A DNA stretch of 14,570 nucleotides from Marinospirillum sp. (GTDB lineage Bacteria; Pseudomonadota; Gammaproteobacteria; Pseudomonadales; Halomonadaceae): contig SKOQ01000173.1 in the NCBI GenBank assembly GCA_007119985.1, positions 1 through 14,570 on the forward strand. Direction: 5' to 3'. Shown here piece by piece: positions 7,625-14,570 of the stretch. A program made the translations under genes and the position numbers. The notes beneath the pieces were generated by a model, which ran no database searches, was not told the DNA's origin, and saw only the letters and a program-made list of their open reading frames with translations. The stretch's first letter is position 1; the number at the start of each line of letters is the position of its first letter.

Positions 7625-9721
7625 ATGCACACACCGCCTCTCGATCAACAGCCCGTCACCCAACTCAAGGGCGTCGGTCAGGCGCTCGCGGCTAAGCTCC
7701 AGCGCCTCGGACTGACTTCTGTACAAGATCTGCTCTTTCATTTGCCACTGCGCTATGAAGACCGGACCCAGCTGACCCCCTTAGGCCAACTCAGGCCAGG
7801 GCAAGCAGCTGTCATTCAAGGACAGGTGATCCACAGTCAGGTGCAGCAGGGCAAGCGGCGCAGCCTGCTGGTGCGTCTCTCTGATTCTACGGGGATCATC
7901 AGCCTGCGCTTTTTTCACTTCACGGCGGCTATGCAGGCTCAGCTGCCGGTCGGAGCCGAAGTGCAAGCCTATGGCGAGGCACGCCCTGGCACTACTGGTC
8001 TCGAACTCTACCATCCGGAGTTTCGCCAGCTCCATGCCAACCAAACCAAGGGATTGCTCGAGACCAGCCTCACCCCCATCTATCCCCTGACGGAAGGCGT
8101 CACTCAGGCTCGGCTTCGTCAGCTGATCCAGCAAGCACTCGCACTGCTTGACATCTCTCCCTTGGCTGAGCTGCTGCCTCGGGCACAACCCTTACCTCCA
8201 GACTGGCCCGATCTCCATGGTGCCTTAGTCTTGTTACACCAGCCTCCGCGCGATGCCCTCTGGCCGCAACTAGAAAACGGCCAGCATCCTGCGCTTCGCC
8301 GTCTGGCTTTTGAAGAGCTGCTGGCCCATCAGGTCAGTATGCTGCTGCTCAGACAAAAAATACGCCAAGATCCGGCAGCGGCATTGAGCTTGCCCCGTCA
8401 TCATGCCCATTGGCCTCAAGCCTTGCGCGATGCGCTCCCCTTCCAGCTCACTGGAGCGCAAGAAAGAGTTTTGCAAGAAATTCAGGCTGATTTACGCCAG
8501 ACGCATCCTATGCTGCGTCTTGTGCAGGGCGATGTTGGCTCAGGAAAAACACTGGTGGCCGCCTTAGCCTGCCTAGAAGCCATCGGCGCGGGTTACCAAG
8601 CCGCCCTGATGGCGCCGACAGAACTCTTGGCTGAGCAGCACGAAAGAAACCTCAGCGCGTGGCTGACCCCCTTGGGTATCCGTGTGCGATGCCTCACGGG
8701 CAAGATGAAAACCAAAGCACGCCAAGAATGCTTAGCAGCGCTGGAAAGCGGTGACACTCAATTGCTGATTGGCACCCACGCCCTGTTTCAAAATCAAGTA
8801 CGCTTTCATCGCTTAGCACTGGTGGTGATTGATGAGCAACATCGTTTCGGTGTCCATCAGCGTCTCGCGTTGCGCGATAAAGGCCAGCTGGGTGCACAGC
8901 GACCCCACCAGCTGATCATGACCGCTACCCCCATTCCACGCACCCTGGCCATGAGTGCCTATGCAGATTTGGATGTCTCAGTGATTGATGAGCTACCACC
9001 AGGCCGTCAACCTATTCAGACACTGGTGGTCCCGGACACGCGCCGCCATGAAGTGATCGAACGTGTCCGCCATGCCTGCTCTGAAGGGCGTCAAGCCTAC
9101 TGGGTGTGTACGCTGATTGAAGAATCTGAAGTGCTGGATTGCCAAGCCGCCGAAGCCACCTGGCAAGCGCTGGTACAGGATCTACCAGAACTGCACATCG
9201 GGCTGGTGCATGGCCGCATGAAAGCCGCTGAAAAGGCTGAGGTGATGGCTGCATTTCAGGCTGGGCATACCCAACTGCTGGTGGCCACCACCGTCATCGA
9301 AGTCGGTGTAGATGTCCCGAATGCCAGCCTGATGATCATTGATAATGCTGAACGTCTGGGTTTGGCGCAGCTTCATCAACTCCGTGGACGCGTAGGACGA
9401 GGCCAGATCGACAGTTACTGTCTGCTGGTTTATCATCCTCCTCTCACTGCACATGGACGCGAACGTCTTGCCGTGATGCGCGCCAGCCATGATGGTTTTG
9501 TGATCGCACAAAAAGATCTCGAACTTCGCGGCCCCGGAGAGCTGCTTGGGACACGCCAGACAGGAGAGCTGACGTTTAAGATTGCCCAGCTCCAGCGTGA
9601 TGCGGATTTATTTGAACAGCTCAAACCCTTTGCACAGCAGCTACTAGAGCAAGAGCCCCATTTGGCACAAGCCTTGATCTCGCGCTGGCAAACACAAGAA
9701 CTCGATTACGCTCAGGCTTAA
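7625..9721 (+). CDS. recG: ATP-dependent DNA helicase RecG
   Basis: 698-residue superfamily 2 helicase, near the E. coli length of 693, which regresses stalled replication forks and moves branched recombination intermediates. The N-terminal part holds the helix-hairpin-helix-like VTQLKGVGQALAAKLQRLG and the OB-fold wedge domain with HLPLRYEDRT. The motor has Walker A GDVGSGKT at 302-309 (K308), Walker B box DEQH at 403-406, TATPIPRTLAMSAYADLD (motif III region), the second RecA lobe with VATTVIEVGVDVPNA, and QLRGRVGRG (motif VI) at 585-593. The RecG-specific C-terminal segment with LELRGPGELLGTRQTG is complete. I chose ATG 7625, with GGAGA at 7612-7616; a TTG at 7610 is an inferior alternative. 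It is co-transcribed with oxyR upstream, which would link fork repair to peroxide stress. Confidence 0.97.
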   Translation: MHTPPLDQQPVTQLKGVGQALAAKLQRLGLTSVQDLLFHLPLRYEDRTQLTPLGQLRPGQAAVIQGQVIHSQVQQGKRRSLLVRLSDSTGIISLRFFHFTAAMQAQLPVGAEVQAYGEARPGTTGLELYHPEFRQLHANQTKGLLETSLTPIYPLTEGVTQARLRQLIQQALALLDISPLAELLPRAQPLPPDWPDLHGALVLLHQPPRDALWPQLENGQHPALRRLAFEELLAHQVSMLLLRQKIRQDPAAALSLPRHHAHWPQALRDALPFQLTGAQERVLQEIQADLRQTHPMLRLVQGDVGSGKTLVAALACLEAIGAGYQAALMAPTELLAEQHERNLSAWLTPLGIRVRCLTGKMKTKARQECLAALESGDTQLLIGTHALFQNQVRFHRLALVVIDEQHRFGVHQRLALRDKGQLGAQRPHQLIMTATPIPRTLAMSAYADLDVSVIDELPPGRQPIQTLVVPDTRRHEVIERVRHACSEGRQAYWVCTLIEESEVLDCQAAEATWQALVQDLPELHIGLVHGRMKAAEKAEVMAAFQAGHTQLLVATTVIEVGVDVPNASLMIIDNAERLGLAQLHQLRGRVGRGQIDSYCLLVYHPPLTAHGRERLAVMRASHDGFVIAQKDLELRGPGELLGTRQTGELTFKIAQLQRDADLFEQLKPFAQQLLEQEPHLAQALISRWQTQELDYAQA

Positions 9722-9744
9722 ATTCTCTTCATCCTGAGTCGAAG

Positions 9745-9776
9745 GGGCAGCCCCAGCTGCTCATTTTGTTTTCTGC
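9745..9776 (+). terminator. Possible weak terminator/attenuator after recG
   Basis: A six-pair stem (9745-9750 with 9757-9762, one G-T pair) and a loop of CCCCAG are followed by ATTTTGTTTTCT. The stem is short and the T-run interrupted, so it may only reduce read-through from recG into the HDOD gene. An overlapping alternative palindrome, GGGGCAGCCCC (9744-9754), has too small a loop to fold as RNA. Confidence 0.3.
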
Positions 9777-9786
9777 AGGAGCAGAC

Positions 9787-11190
9787 ATGAACCCAGGTGC
9801 TATGGATAAAACAACGCTTTCTCACTACACACCAACCGACCTGCACAGTGAAGCCCTACAGGCACGGCGTGTTGCGCGCACACTCGCCCAGCCCCAACAA
9901 CTGCTGCGCAGCACGCTTTTGCAAGCGGTGGATGGCTTTAATCTACAGGCTGTTTTTCCTGCGCACTGTTTATTGGATCTGCAAAAACTCAATGCCAACG
10001 GCACGGATTGGCGGGCCCGCTCACCCGATTACCGCACCAAACTCTTGAAAGAACTGAAACTTCAGTCTCTGCCTGCGCTGCCTGGCCTACTCTCCATTCC
10101 CATGTGTGTGGATCTCAGCCCAATGGATGGTGACTGGGTGTTTATCGAATCGGGCGATCCTGAGTTCTTACTCCGCTTTGGTCGCCATGAATACCAACAA
10201 CTGATTGAAGCGGCCCAGATCGAGCAAGAAGCCTTCTCGATTCCGTTGCAAGCCGCTCGACCAAATCTCGACAACCCCCATCGGGATGAAAAAGAAATTC
10301 GCAGCGCAGTGGAAACCATCACCCAGCAACGTGTCCGAGCACGCCTGAGCGAATCGATTGAAATTGCCCCCCTGCCGCTGAGCACGCAACGCCTGCTGGC
10401 CTTAAAATCGAAGGAAGATGTCAGTGGTACAGAACTGGCACAGGTGATTGAAACCGATCCCAGTCTCGCCTCTCAGGTGATCAGCTGGGCCAACTCCCCC
10501 TATTACGGCGCACCGGGCAGTATTCGTTCTGTTCAGGATGCGGTGATCCGTGTATTAGGTTTTGACCTGACAATGAACCTCGCCCTCGGTCTGGCCTTAT
10601 CACGGCAGATTCGCCTGCCTAAAGATGGCGTCCACGGTCATCGTCATTTTTGGCGTGATGCTGTACTACGTGCCACGCTGGTCGAGAAGCTCGTTAAACT
10701 CATCCCACCCATGGCGCGTCCCTATGCAGGCTTGGTCTACCTGGGCGGCCTACTGCATAACTTTGGCTACTTGATTCTGGCTGAGGTCTTCCCACCCTAC
10801 TTCTCGCTCTATTGCCGCAACCAGGAAGCCAATCCCCATGTACCGCCAATGTACCTAGAGCGCTTTTTGTTTGGCATCACCCGTGAGCAGATTGCCAGCT
10901 ACCTGTTCACCACCTGGGGACTCCCAGAAGAAATGTGTATTGCCGTGCGCCAACAGCATAATGCCCACTACACTGGCCCCCATTTCAAATATGCCAATCT
11001 GCTCTATCTGGCACATCAATATATGCAACCGCAATGGAAGGCACAGGTGCAGCGCATTCCGGCCCATATTTATGAGCGCCTGCAGCTGGATCCTCAGGCC
11101 GTCTACGCCTTGCGTGAGGAGCTGGATCAACTCCCTGCCGAACAAATGGATGCACTGGTGAGCCTGCTCGACCCCAACGCTGGGCGCTGA
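9787..11190 (+). CDS. YbaK-like (aminoacyl-tRNA deacylase-type) plus HDOD domain protein
   Basis: 467 residues in two parts. About residues 25-140 resemble the YbaK/ProX aminoacyl-tRNA editing fold (AVFPAHCLLDLQKL, then LPALPGLLSIPMCVD and IESGDPEFLLRFG). The lysine expected on the early strand is absent: there is no Lys between K8 and K67. From about residue 190 comes an HDOD domain (IAPLPLSTQRLLAL, DPSLASQVISWANSPYYG, SIRSVQDAVIRVLG, GGLLHNFGYLIL), with the HD pair replaced by H324-N325. HDOD proteins are non-hydrolytic HD relatives, often adaptors in signalling or stress control; the exact role here is unknown. RefSeq-style naming for such proteins is aminoacyl-tRNA deacylase and HDOD domain-containing protein. 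I chose ATG 9787 because AGGAG (9777-9781) is 5 bases ahead; a TTG at 9766 would be the longer form. It lies downstream of oxyR-recG, as in Pseudomonas. Confidence 0.85.
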   Translation: MNPGAMDKTTLSHYTPTDLHSEALQARRVARTLAQPQQLLRSTLLQAVDGFNLQAVFPAHCLLDLQKLNANGTDWRARSPDYRTKLLKELKLQSLPALPGLLSIPMCVDLSPMDGDWVFIESGDPEFLLRFGRHEYQQLIEAAQIEQEAFSIPLQAARPNLDNPHRDEKEIRSAVETITQQRVRARLSESIEIAPLPLSTQRLLALKSKEDVSGTELAQVIETDPSLASQVISWANSPYYGAPGSIRSVQDAVIRVLGFDLTMNLALGLALSRQIRLPKDGVHGHRHFWRDAVLRATLVEKLVKLIPPMARPYAGLVYLGGLLHNFGYLILAEVFPPYFSLYCRNQEANPHVPPMYLERFLFGITREQIASYLFTTWGLPEEMCIAVRQQHNAHYTGPHFKYANLLYLAHQYMQPQWKAQVQRIPAHIYERLQLDPQAVYALREELDQLPAEQMDALVSLLDPNAGR

Positions 11191-11245
11191 ACTTCTCGGT
11201 CGATCTCTGTCTGATTGAACAAGACCGTCATTTTAAGGAAGTCCT

Positions 11246-12022
11246 GTGCTTTTCACCTTGATCCCGGCCCGACTCCTAAGGGCCGTTTTACTTTTACTCT
11301 TTTTGTTTTCTACCCTTGGGCTGCTCTCCCCCTTGGCTCAGGCCGAAGAAGAATCTGGCCCACGCTTACAAACACGCAGTGAAGTGCTGCTGAATCTGAT
11401 CGACAGCCAAGGCGCAAGCCAAGAGCGCACCATCAATAGCCGCCTACGTCTTGATCTAGAAGAGCAACAATGGCGACAGCAAACGCGCGTCCAAGTGCTC
11501 TACACCCGCAGCGATGGTCAGACAACGAAAGAAGCGTATAACGCCAGTCATCAGCTGAACTATCAGTGGGCCGAAGACTACTACAGTCTCGGCTTTGCTC
11601 GCTTCCAACGTGATCGCTTTTCTAAAATCTCTGAACGTGAGATCGATCTGCTGCTTGGGCAGGGGTATCGCGCCCTACGCACTGAGCGCACAGAGTGGGA
11701 TTTAGAGATTGCCGCGGGGGCCAGGTATCGCGAGCCAGTCAACAATCCTGAGGTGAGTTCAGAGTATGATCCTCTCGCCCGCGCCGCCAGTCGCTGGCAA
11801 CACCAACTGAGTGAAGATCTGCGCTTAGAGCAAGATACCGCCTATGATCTCAGTAGCGACACCAACAGCTGGGTTTTAGAGCAAAGCCTGCATGTTCGTG
11901 CCAATCGGCATTTCTCACTCGGCCTAGCCTACACTTGGAAACGCAGTGAAGATAGGAATCAGGATAAAATCGAGTATGATCGCATTACCAGCGTGAACCT
12001 GGTTTTTTCTTGGCAAAACTAG
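11246..12022 (+). CDS. DUF481-family outer membrane beta-barrel protein (YdiY-like)
   Basis: 258 residues starting at GTG, with AAGGAA (11235-11240) 5 bases upstream. A signal peptide is clear: R9/R12, a long leucine-rich core (residues 13-27) and the cleavage site AQA|EEE after A33. The mature part is made of alternating, amphipathic strands rich in Tyr, Trp, Arg and Glu (YSLGFARFQRDRF, WDLEIAAGARYREP, LRLEQDTAYDLSS, FSLGLAYTWKRS) and ends with a strand VNLVFSWQN near the C-terminus. This pattern fits DUF481, the putative salt-induced outer-membrane protein family. A structural or porin-like role in the outer membrane is inferred; no substrate is known. It starts 55 bases after the HDOD gene and could be read from the same transcript or its own promoter, none of which I could identify. 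Its stop codon lies within a strong hairpin. Confidence 0.75.
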   Translation: MLFTLIPARLLRAVLLLLFLFSTLGLLSPLAQAEEESGPRLQTRSEVLLNLIDSQGASQERTINSRLRLDLEEQQWRQQTRVQVLYTRSDGQTTKEAYNASHQLNYQWAEDYYSLGFARFQRDRFSKISEREIDLLLGQGYRALRTERTEWDLEIAAGARYREPVNNPEVSSEYDPLARAASRWQHQLSEDLRLEQDTAYDLSSDTNSWVLEQSLHVRANRHFSLGLAYTWKRSEDRNQDKIEYDRITSVNLVFSWQN

Positions 12023-12055
12023 ACCGCCACAGATCAGAGGTCTGCGGCGGTCTAG
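12019..12055. terminator. Long hairpin spanning the DUF481 stop codon (terminator-like, no adjacent T-run on + strand)
   Basis: Outer arms CTAGACCGCC (12019-12028) and GGCGGTCTAG (12046-12055) are a perfect 10-base inverted repeat. After one A/C mismatch, CAGATC (12030-12035) pairs with GGTCTG (12039-12044), including one G-T pair, around a loop of AGA. The TAG stop (12020-12022) is inside the left arm. Downstream on the + strand comes GCATTTG, with TTTTT only at 12073-12077, so classical intrinsic termination is doubtful. On the minus strand the stem is followed directly by TTTT, yet no minus-strand gene ends here. Confidence 0.55.
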
Positions 12056-12097
12056 GCATTTGAGCACCCGCCTTTTTGACTGATGGATTAGATCGCT

Positions 12098-13984
12098 ATG
12101 TCTTTACTGAGTCTCTTGTTCCGCCGACGTTTCGGCCCCTTTTTTGCGACCCAAGCCCTAGGTGCTTTTAACGATAATGTGTTTCGTTTTGCACTGATGT
12201 TTTTGCTCACTTACACCGTTGCGGATGCACAAGGCTGGGATATCAGCCTATTGACCAATCTGGTGGCTGGCTTGTTTATTCTGCCCTTCTTTCTCTTTTC
12301 TGGCATTGCCGGTCAGCTGGCGGATAAGTACGAAAAAGCCCGCTTTGTGCGCAGCATCAAATGGCTCGAACTGGGCATTATGCTCACCGCGCTGATCGCC
12401 TTTAGTTTTGAGTGGTGGTGGCTGCTGCTCAGCTTGGTTTTTGTGATGGGGATTCAATCGGCCCTGTTTGGCCCGGTCAAGTACGCCCTTCTCCCTCAAC
12501 ACCTGCATGAAGACGAGCTGGTCAATGGCAATGCACTGGTCGGCATGGGCACTTTTGTCGCGATCCTGCTTGGCACGCTGCTCGGGGGCCTGCTGGCGGA
12601 ATGGGCTAGTCAGCAGATGATGTGGATTGGCTGGGTAGTGGTCAGCTTTGCCGCACTGGGCTTGCTGGCCAGCTATGGTGTGCCATCGGCCGCCGCAGGC
12701 CAGCCTGATCTCAAGCTAGAGTGGAACCTCTACCGCCAAACCAGCCGCATTTTGCGTAGCGCAGTCCAGCAAAGGAGCCTGCTTTTATCGATGCTCGCCA
12801 TCAGCTGGTTTTGGTTTATGGGCTCAGGTTATCTCACCCAATTCCCCAACTTCACCCGCAGTGTGCTGCTGGCCGATGAAAGTGTGGGAACGCTGCTGTT
12901 GGCCTTGTTCTCCCTCGGCGTGGGTGGCGGTGCGCTCTTGTGTGGTTTTTGGTCACGCGGACAAATTGAACTCGGCATGACACCGCTCGGCGCACTCGGC
13001 ATGGCGCTCTTCTCCTTTGATCTTTATGCGCAGGCCCAGGCTTTTCCGGGGCTCGAATCCGGCCAAGACCTGCGTAATCTCGCTGAATTCTGGGCGGCCG
13101 GTGGCGGGGCCATTGCGGTGGATTTGGCGCTGGCTGGCCTGTGTGGTGGTTTGTTTATTGTCCCGCTGTACAGTCTGATCCAACGCCGTAGCCCCCAAGC
13201 CATTCGCTCGCAAATGATCGCCGCCTTAAACGTCATGAACGCGCTGGCGATGGTGATCAGTGCGCTGCTGGCGGCACTGCTATTAAGCTGGCTTGAACTG
13301 AGCCTACCGCAGTTTTTTCTGGTGTATGGCCTCAGCGCTTTGCTGGTTGGGCTCTTGGCCCTCAAACTGGCTTTTGATCCGCTGCTGCGCTTTCTGATCT
13401 ATCTGCTCTCACATAGTCTGTACCGCGTCCGTCATCGTGGCTTAGAGCATATTCCTGAAACGGGTGGCGCACTGGTGGTGGCCAACCATGTCAGCTTTGT
13501 CGATGCCCTGCTGCTGGCGGGGGCCTGCCATCGCCCACTGCGCTTTGTGATCGATAAAGAGATCCATGACCACCCGCTCCTCAAGCGCTTTTTGCAACTG
13601 GCAGGCACTGTCCCGATTAGCTCTGAAAAGGTGGATCGTGCTAATCTTCATCAGGCTTTTGCCGCTATGGGTGCAGCGCTGGAGCGCGGTGAGCTGGTCT
13701 TTATCTTCCCTGAGGGCCGCCTGACACCCGATGGCGAAATCCAGACTTTTAAGCGTGGAGTTGAGCGTATTCTGGCTGCCCACCCTGTCCCCGTAATCCC
13801 TATGGCATTGCGTGGACTCTGGGGCTCTTGGTTTTCACGGACGGAAGGGCGAGCCTTTAAAAAATGGCCAAAGCGCTTTTGGTCCAAAATTGAAGTCGTT
13901 GCTGGGCCAGCACTGATGCCCGAAGAAGTGACCGCCGCACGGCTCCAGCAAGAAGTCAGTCAACTGCGCGGTGACTGGCGTTAG
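12098..13984 (+). CDS. MFS lysophospholipid transporter (LplT-like) fused to PlsC-type acyltransferase
   Basis: 628-residue fusion. Residues 1 to about 430 form a 12-helix major facilitator domain like LplT, with FFATQALGAFNDNVFR in helix 1, GQLADKYEKAR in the loop after helix 2, and GPVKYALLP and NGNALVGMGTFVAILLG further on. LplT flips lysophospholipids inward across the cytoplasmic membrane. Residues from about 435 form a PlsC acyltransferase: the catalytic NHVSFVD (H464, D469), GTVPIS, FPEGR at 537-541, and VPVIPM. Together they would import a lysophospholipid and re-acylate it. E. coli splits this between LplT and Aas, whose Aas also has an acyl-ACP synthetase domain. Here the protein stops after the acyltransferase, and leuA follows in 50 bases, so no ligase remnant is present; the acyl donor must come from elsewhere. 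The ribosome site is weak (GGAT near 12085). Exact lysolipid substrate unproven. Confidence 0.9.
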   Translation: MSLLSLLFRRRFGPFFATQALGAFNDNVFRFALMFLLTYTVADAQGWDISLLTNLVAGLFILPFFLFSGIAGQLADKYEKARFVRSIKWLELGIMLTALIAFSFEWWWLLLSLVFVMGIQSALFGPVKYALLPQHLHEDELVNGNALVGMGTFVAILLGTLLGGLLAEWASQQMMWIGWVVVSFAALGLLASYGVPSAAAGQPDLKLEWNLYRQTSRILRSAVQQRSLLLSMLAISWFWFMGSGYLTQFPNFTRSVLLADESVGTLLLALFSLGVGGGALLCGFWSRGQIELGMTPLGALGMALFSFDLYAQAQAFPGLESGQDLRNLAEFWAAGGGAIAVDLALAGLCGGLFIVPLYSLIQRRSPQAIRSQMIAALNVMNALAMVISALLAALLLSWLELSLPQFFLVYGLSALLVGLLALKLAFDPLLRFLIYLLSHSLYRVRHRGLEHIPETGGALVVANHVSFVDALLLAGACHRPLRFVIDKEIHDHPLLKRFLQLAGTVPISSEKVDRANLHQAFAAMGAALERGELVFIFPEGRLTPDGEIQTFKRGVERILAAHPVPVIPMALRGLWGSWFSRTEGRAFKKWPKRFWSKIEVVAGPALMPEEVTAARLQQEVSQLRGDWR

Positions 13985-14034
13985 CATCGATCAGCAGCGA
14001 TAAAAAAAACCTGAGCAATGGGTGAGGAGACAAG

Positions 14035-14570
14035 ATGAACAAAGACCAACTGGTGATTTTTGATACCACCTTGCGCGATGGCGAACAAAGCCCCGGCGCA
14101 TCCATGACCAAGGATGAAAAGGTTCGCATTGCTAAGATGCTCGAAAAAATGCATGTCGATGTCATTGAGGCTGGCTTTGCCATCGCCAGCGAGGGCGATT
14201 TTGCAGCAGTGCGTGCGGTTGCCGAGGCAATCAAGGAATCGACCGTTTGCTCTCTTTCACGCGCGGTTGAGGCGGACATTCGTCGTGCAGCAGAAGCCAT
14301 TCAGCCTGCCAATTCAGGCCGGATTCATACCTTTATCGCCACCAGTCCCATTCATATGCGCCATAAACTCAATATGACGCCAGAGCAGGTGATCGAGCAG
14401 GCGGTGAAGGCCGTCAAACTGGCGCGCAATCTCTGTGCTGATGTGGAGTTTTCCTGTGAAGACGCAGGGCGCTCTGAGATGGATTTCTTATGCCGTATTG
14501 TTGAAGCCGCGATTGCAGCGGGTGCACGCACGATCAATATCCCCGATACAGTGGGCTACGCCATTCCTGA
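14035..14570 (+). CDS. leuA: 2-isopropylmalate synthase LeuA (partial, N-terminal 178 residues)
   Basis: Condenses acetyl-CoA with 2-oxoisovalerate to give 2-isopropylmalate, the first committed step of leucine synthesis. The N-terminus of the HMGL-like TIM barrel is plain: FDTTLRDGEQSPGASM near residues 9-24, with R14 and metal ligand D15, then VDVIEAGFAIASEGDF, VCSLSRA, TFIATSPIHM, VEFSCEDAGRSEMDFL and the start of NIPDTVGYA, where the substrate-binding barrel strand lies. The reading frame is open to the window end, so the rest of the barrel and the leucine-sensing C-terminal domain are outside. GAGGAGA (14024-14030) lies just before ATG 14035. The 50-base gap after the MFS-PlsC gene has an A-run (8 A) but no leader peptide, T-box or terminator that I can see, so read-through from upstream is possible. 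Confidence 0.96.
   Translation, partial: MNKDQLVIFDTTLRDGEQSPGASMTKDEKVRIAKMLEKMHVDVIEAGFAIASEGDFAAVRAVAEAIKESTVCSLSRAVEADIRRAAEAIQPANSGRIHTFIATSPIHMRHKLNMTPEQVIEQAVKAVKLARNLCADVEFSCEDAGRSEMDFLCRIVEAAIAAGARTINIPDTVGYAIP

Noticed and set aside
13985..14034. Short ATCG/CGAT repeat and A-run before leuA, considered as a leader-peptide attenuator.
   Set aside because: The gap is only 50 bases, with no leucine-rich short frame and no terminator stem.
1..14570. Search for mobile elements, CRISPR repeats, tRNA/rRNA genes, toxin-antitoxin pairs or a defence island.
   Set aside because: All sizeable stretches are conserved housekeeping genes of uniform composition; no tandem direct repeats, integrase/transposase motifs or RNA-gene signatures were seen.

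Overview
This window is ordinary chromosomal core sequence from a gammaproteobacterium. SerA, Dxs, OxyR, RecG and LeuA all read like gammaproteobacterial proteins. The oxyR-recG-HDOD order and the serA / D-2-hydroxyglutarate dehydrogenase pairing are arrangements known from Pseudomonas and relatives. Base composition looks moderately GC-rich (roughly mid-50s %, estimated by eye). An Oceanospirillales/Pseudomonadales-type organism is my guess; genus cannot be told from this sequence. Coding density is high, and no gap between genes reaches 300 bases. I see no tRNA, rRNA, CRISPR array, insertion sequence, integrase or phage gene, and no sign of recent transfer.

Left part (1-5639): serA (partial, minus strand) starts serine synthesis. 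It diverges across a 198-base gap from a GlcD-type FAD enzyme that is very probably D-2-hydroxyglutarate dehydrogenase. SerA can reduce 2-oxoglutarate to D-2-hydroxyglutarate and the dehydrogenase re-oxidises it, so the pair makes metabolic sense. The dehydrogenase gene runs directly into xseB, ispA and dxs with gaps of 2-25 bases. That gives one likely four-gene operon joining the serine side reaction to exonuclease VII (small subunit) and isoprenoid precursor synthesis (Dxs, IspA).

Middle part (5640-11190): a short-chain-dehydrogenase-fold gene of unknown substrate runs convergently towards dxs, with 7 bases between the stop codons. It is divergent from oxyR. The oxyR upstream region holds a perfect AT-rich palindrome, a plausible promoter and a strong hairpin that would sit at the very 5' end of the oxyR mRNA. 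oxyR (with both redox cysteines, C199 and C208) is followed 15 bases later by recG, then by a gene fusing a YbaK-like domain to an HDOD domain. These look like one peroxide-response / DNA-repair transcription unit, possibly attenuated before the HDOD gene.

Right part (11246-14570): a DUF481-type outer-membrane beta-barrel protein (GTG start, signal peptide) ends inside a 37-base near-perfect hairpin. Next come an MFS lysophospholipid-transporter/PlsC acyltransferase fusion (phospholipid repair) and the start of leuA (leucine synthesis), which runs off the window.

No previously undescribed multi-gene system is visible. The items most worth a second look are the oxyR leader structure, the hairpin over the DUF481 stop codon, the YbaK-HDOD fusion that seems to lack the deacylase lysine, the MFS-PlsC fusion without a ligase domain, and the joining of the D2HGDH gene to the xseB-ispA-dxs operon.
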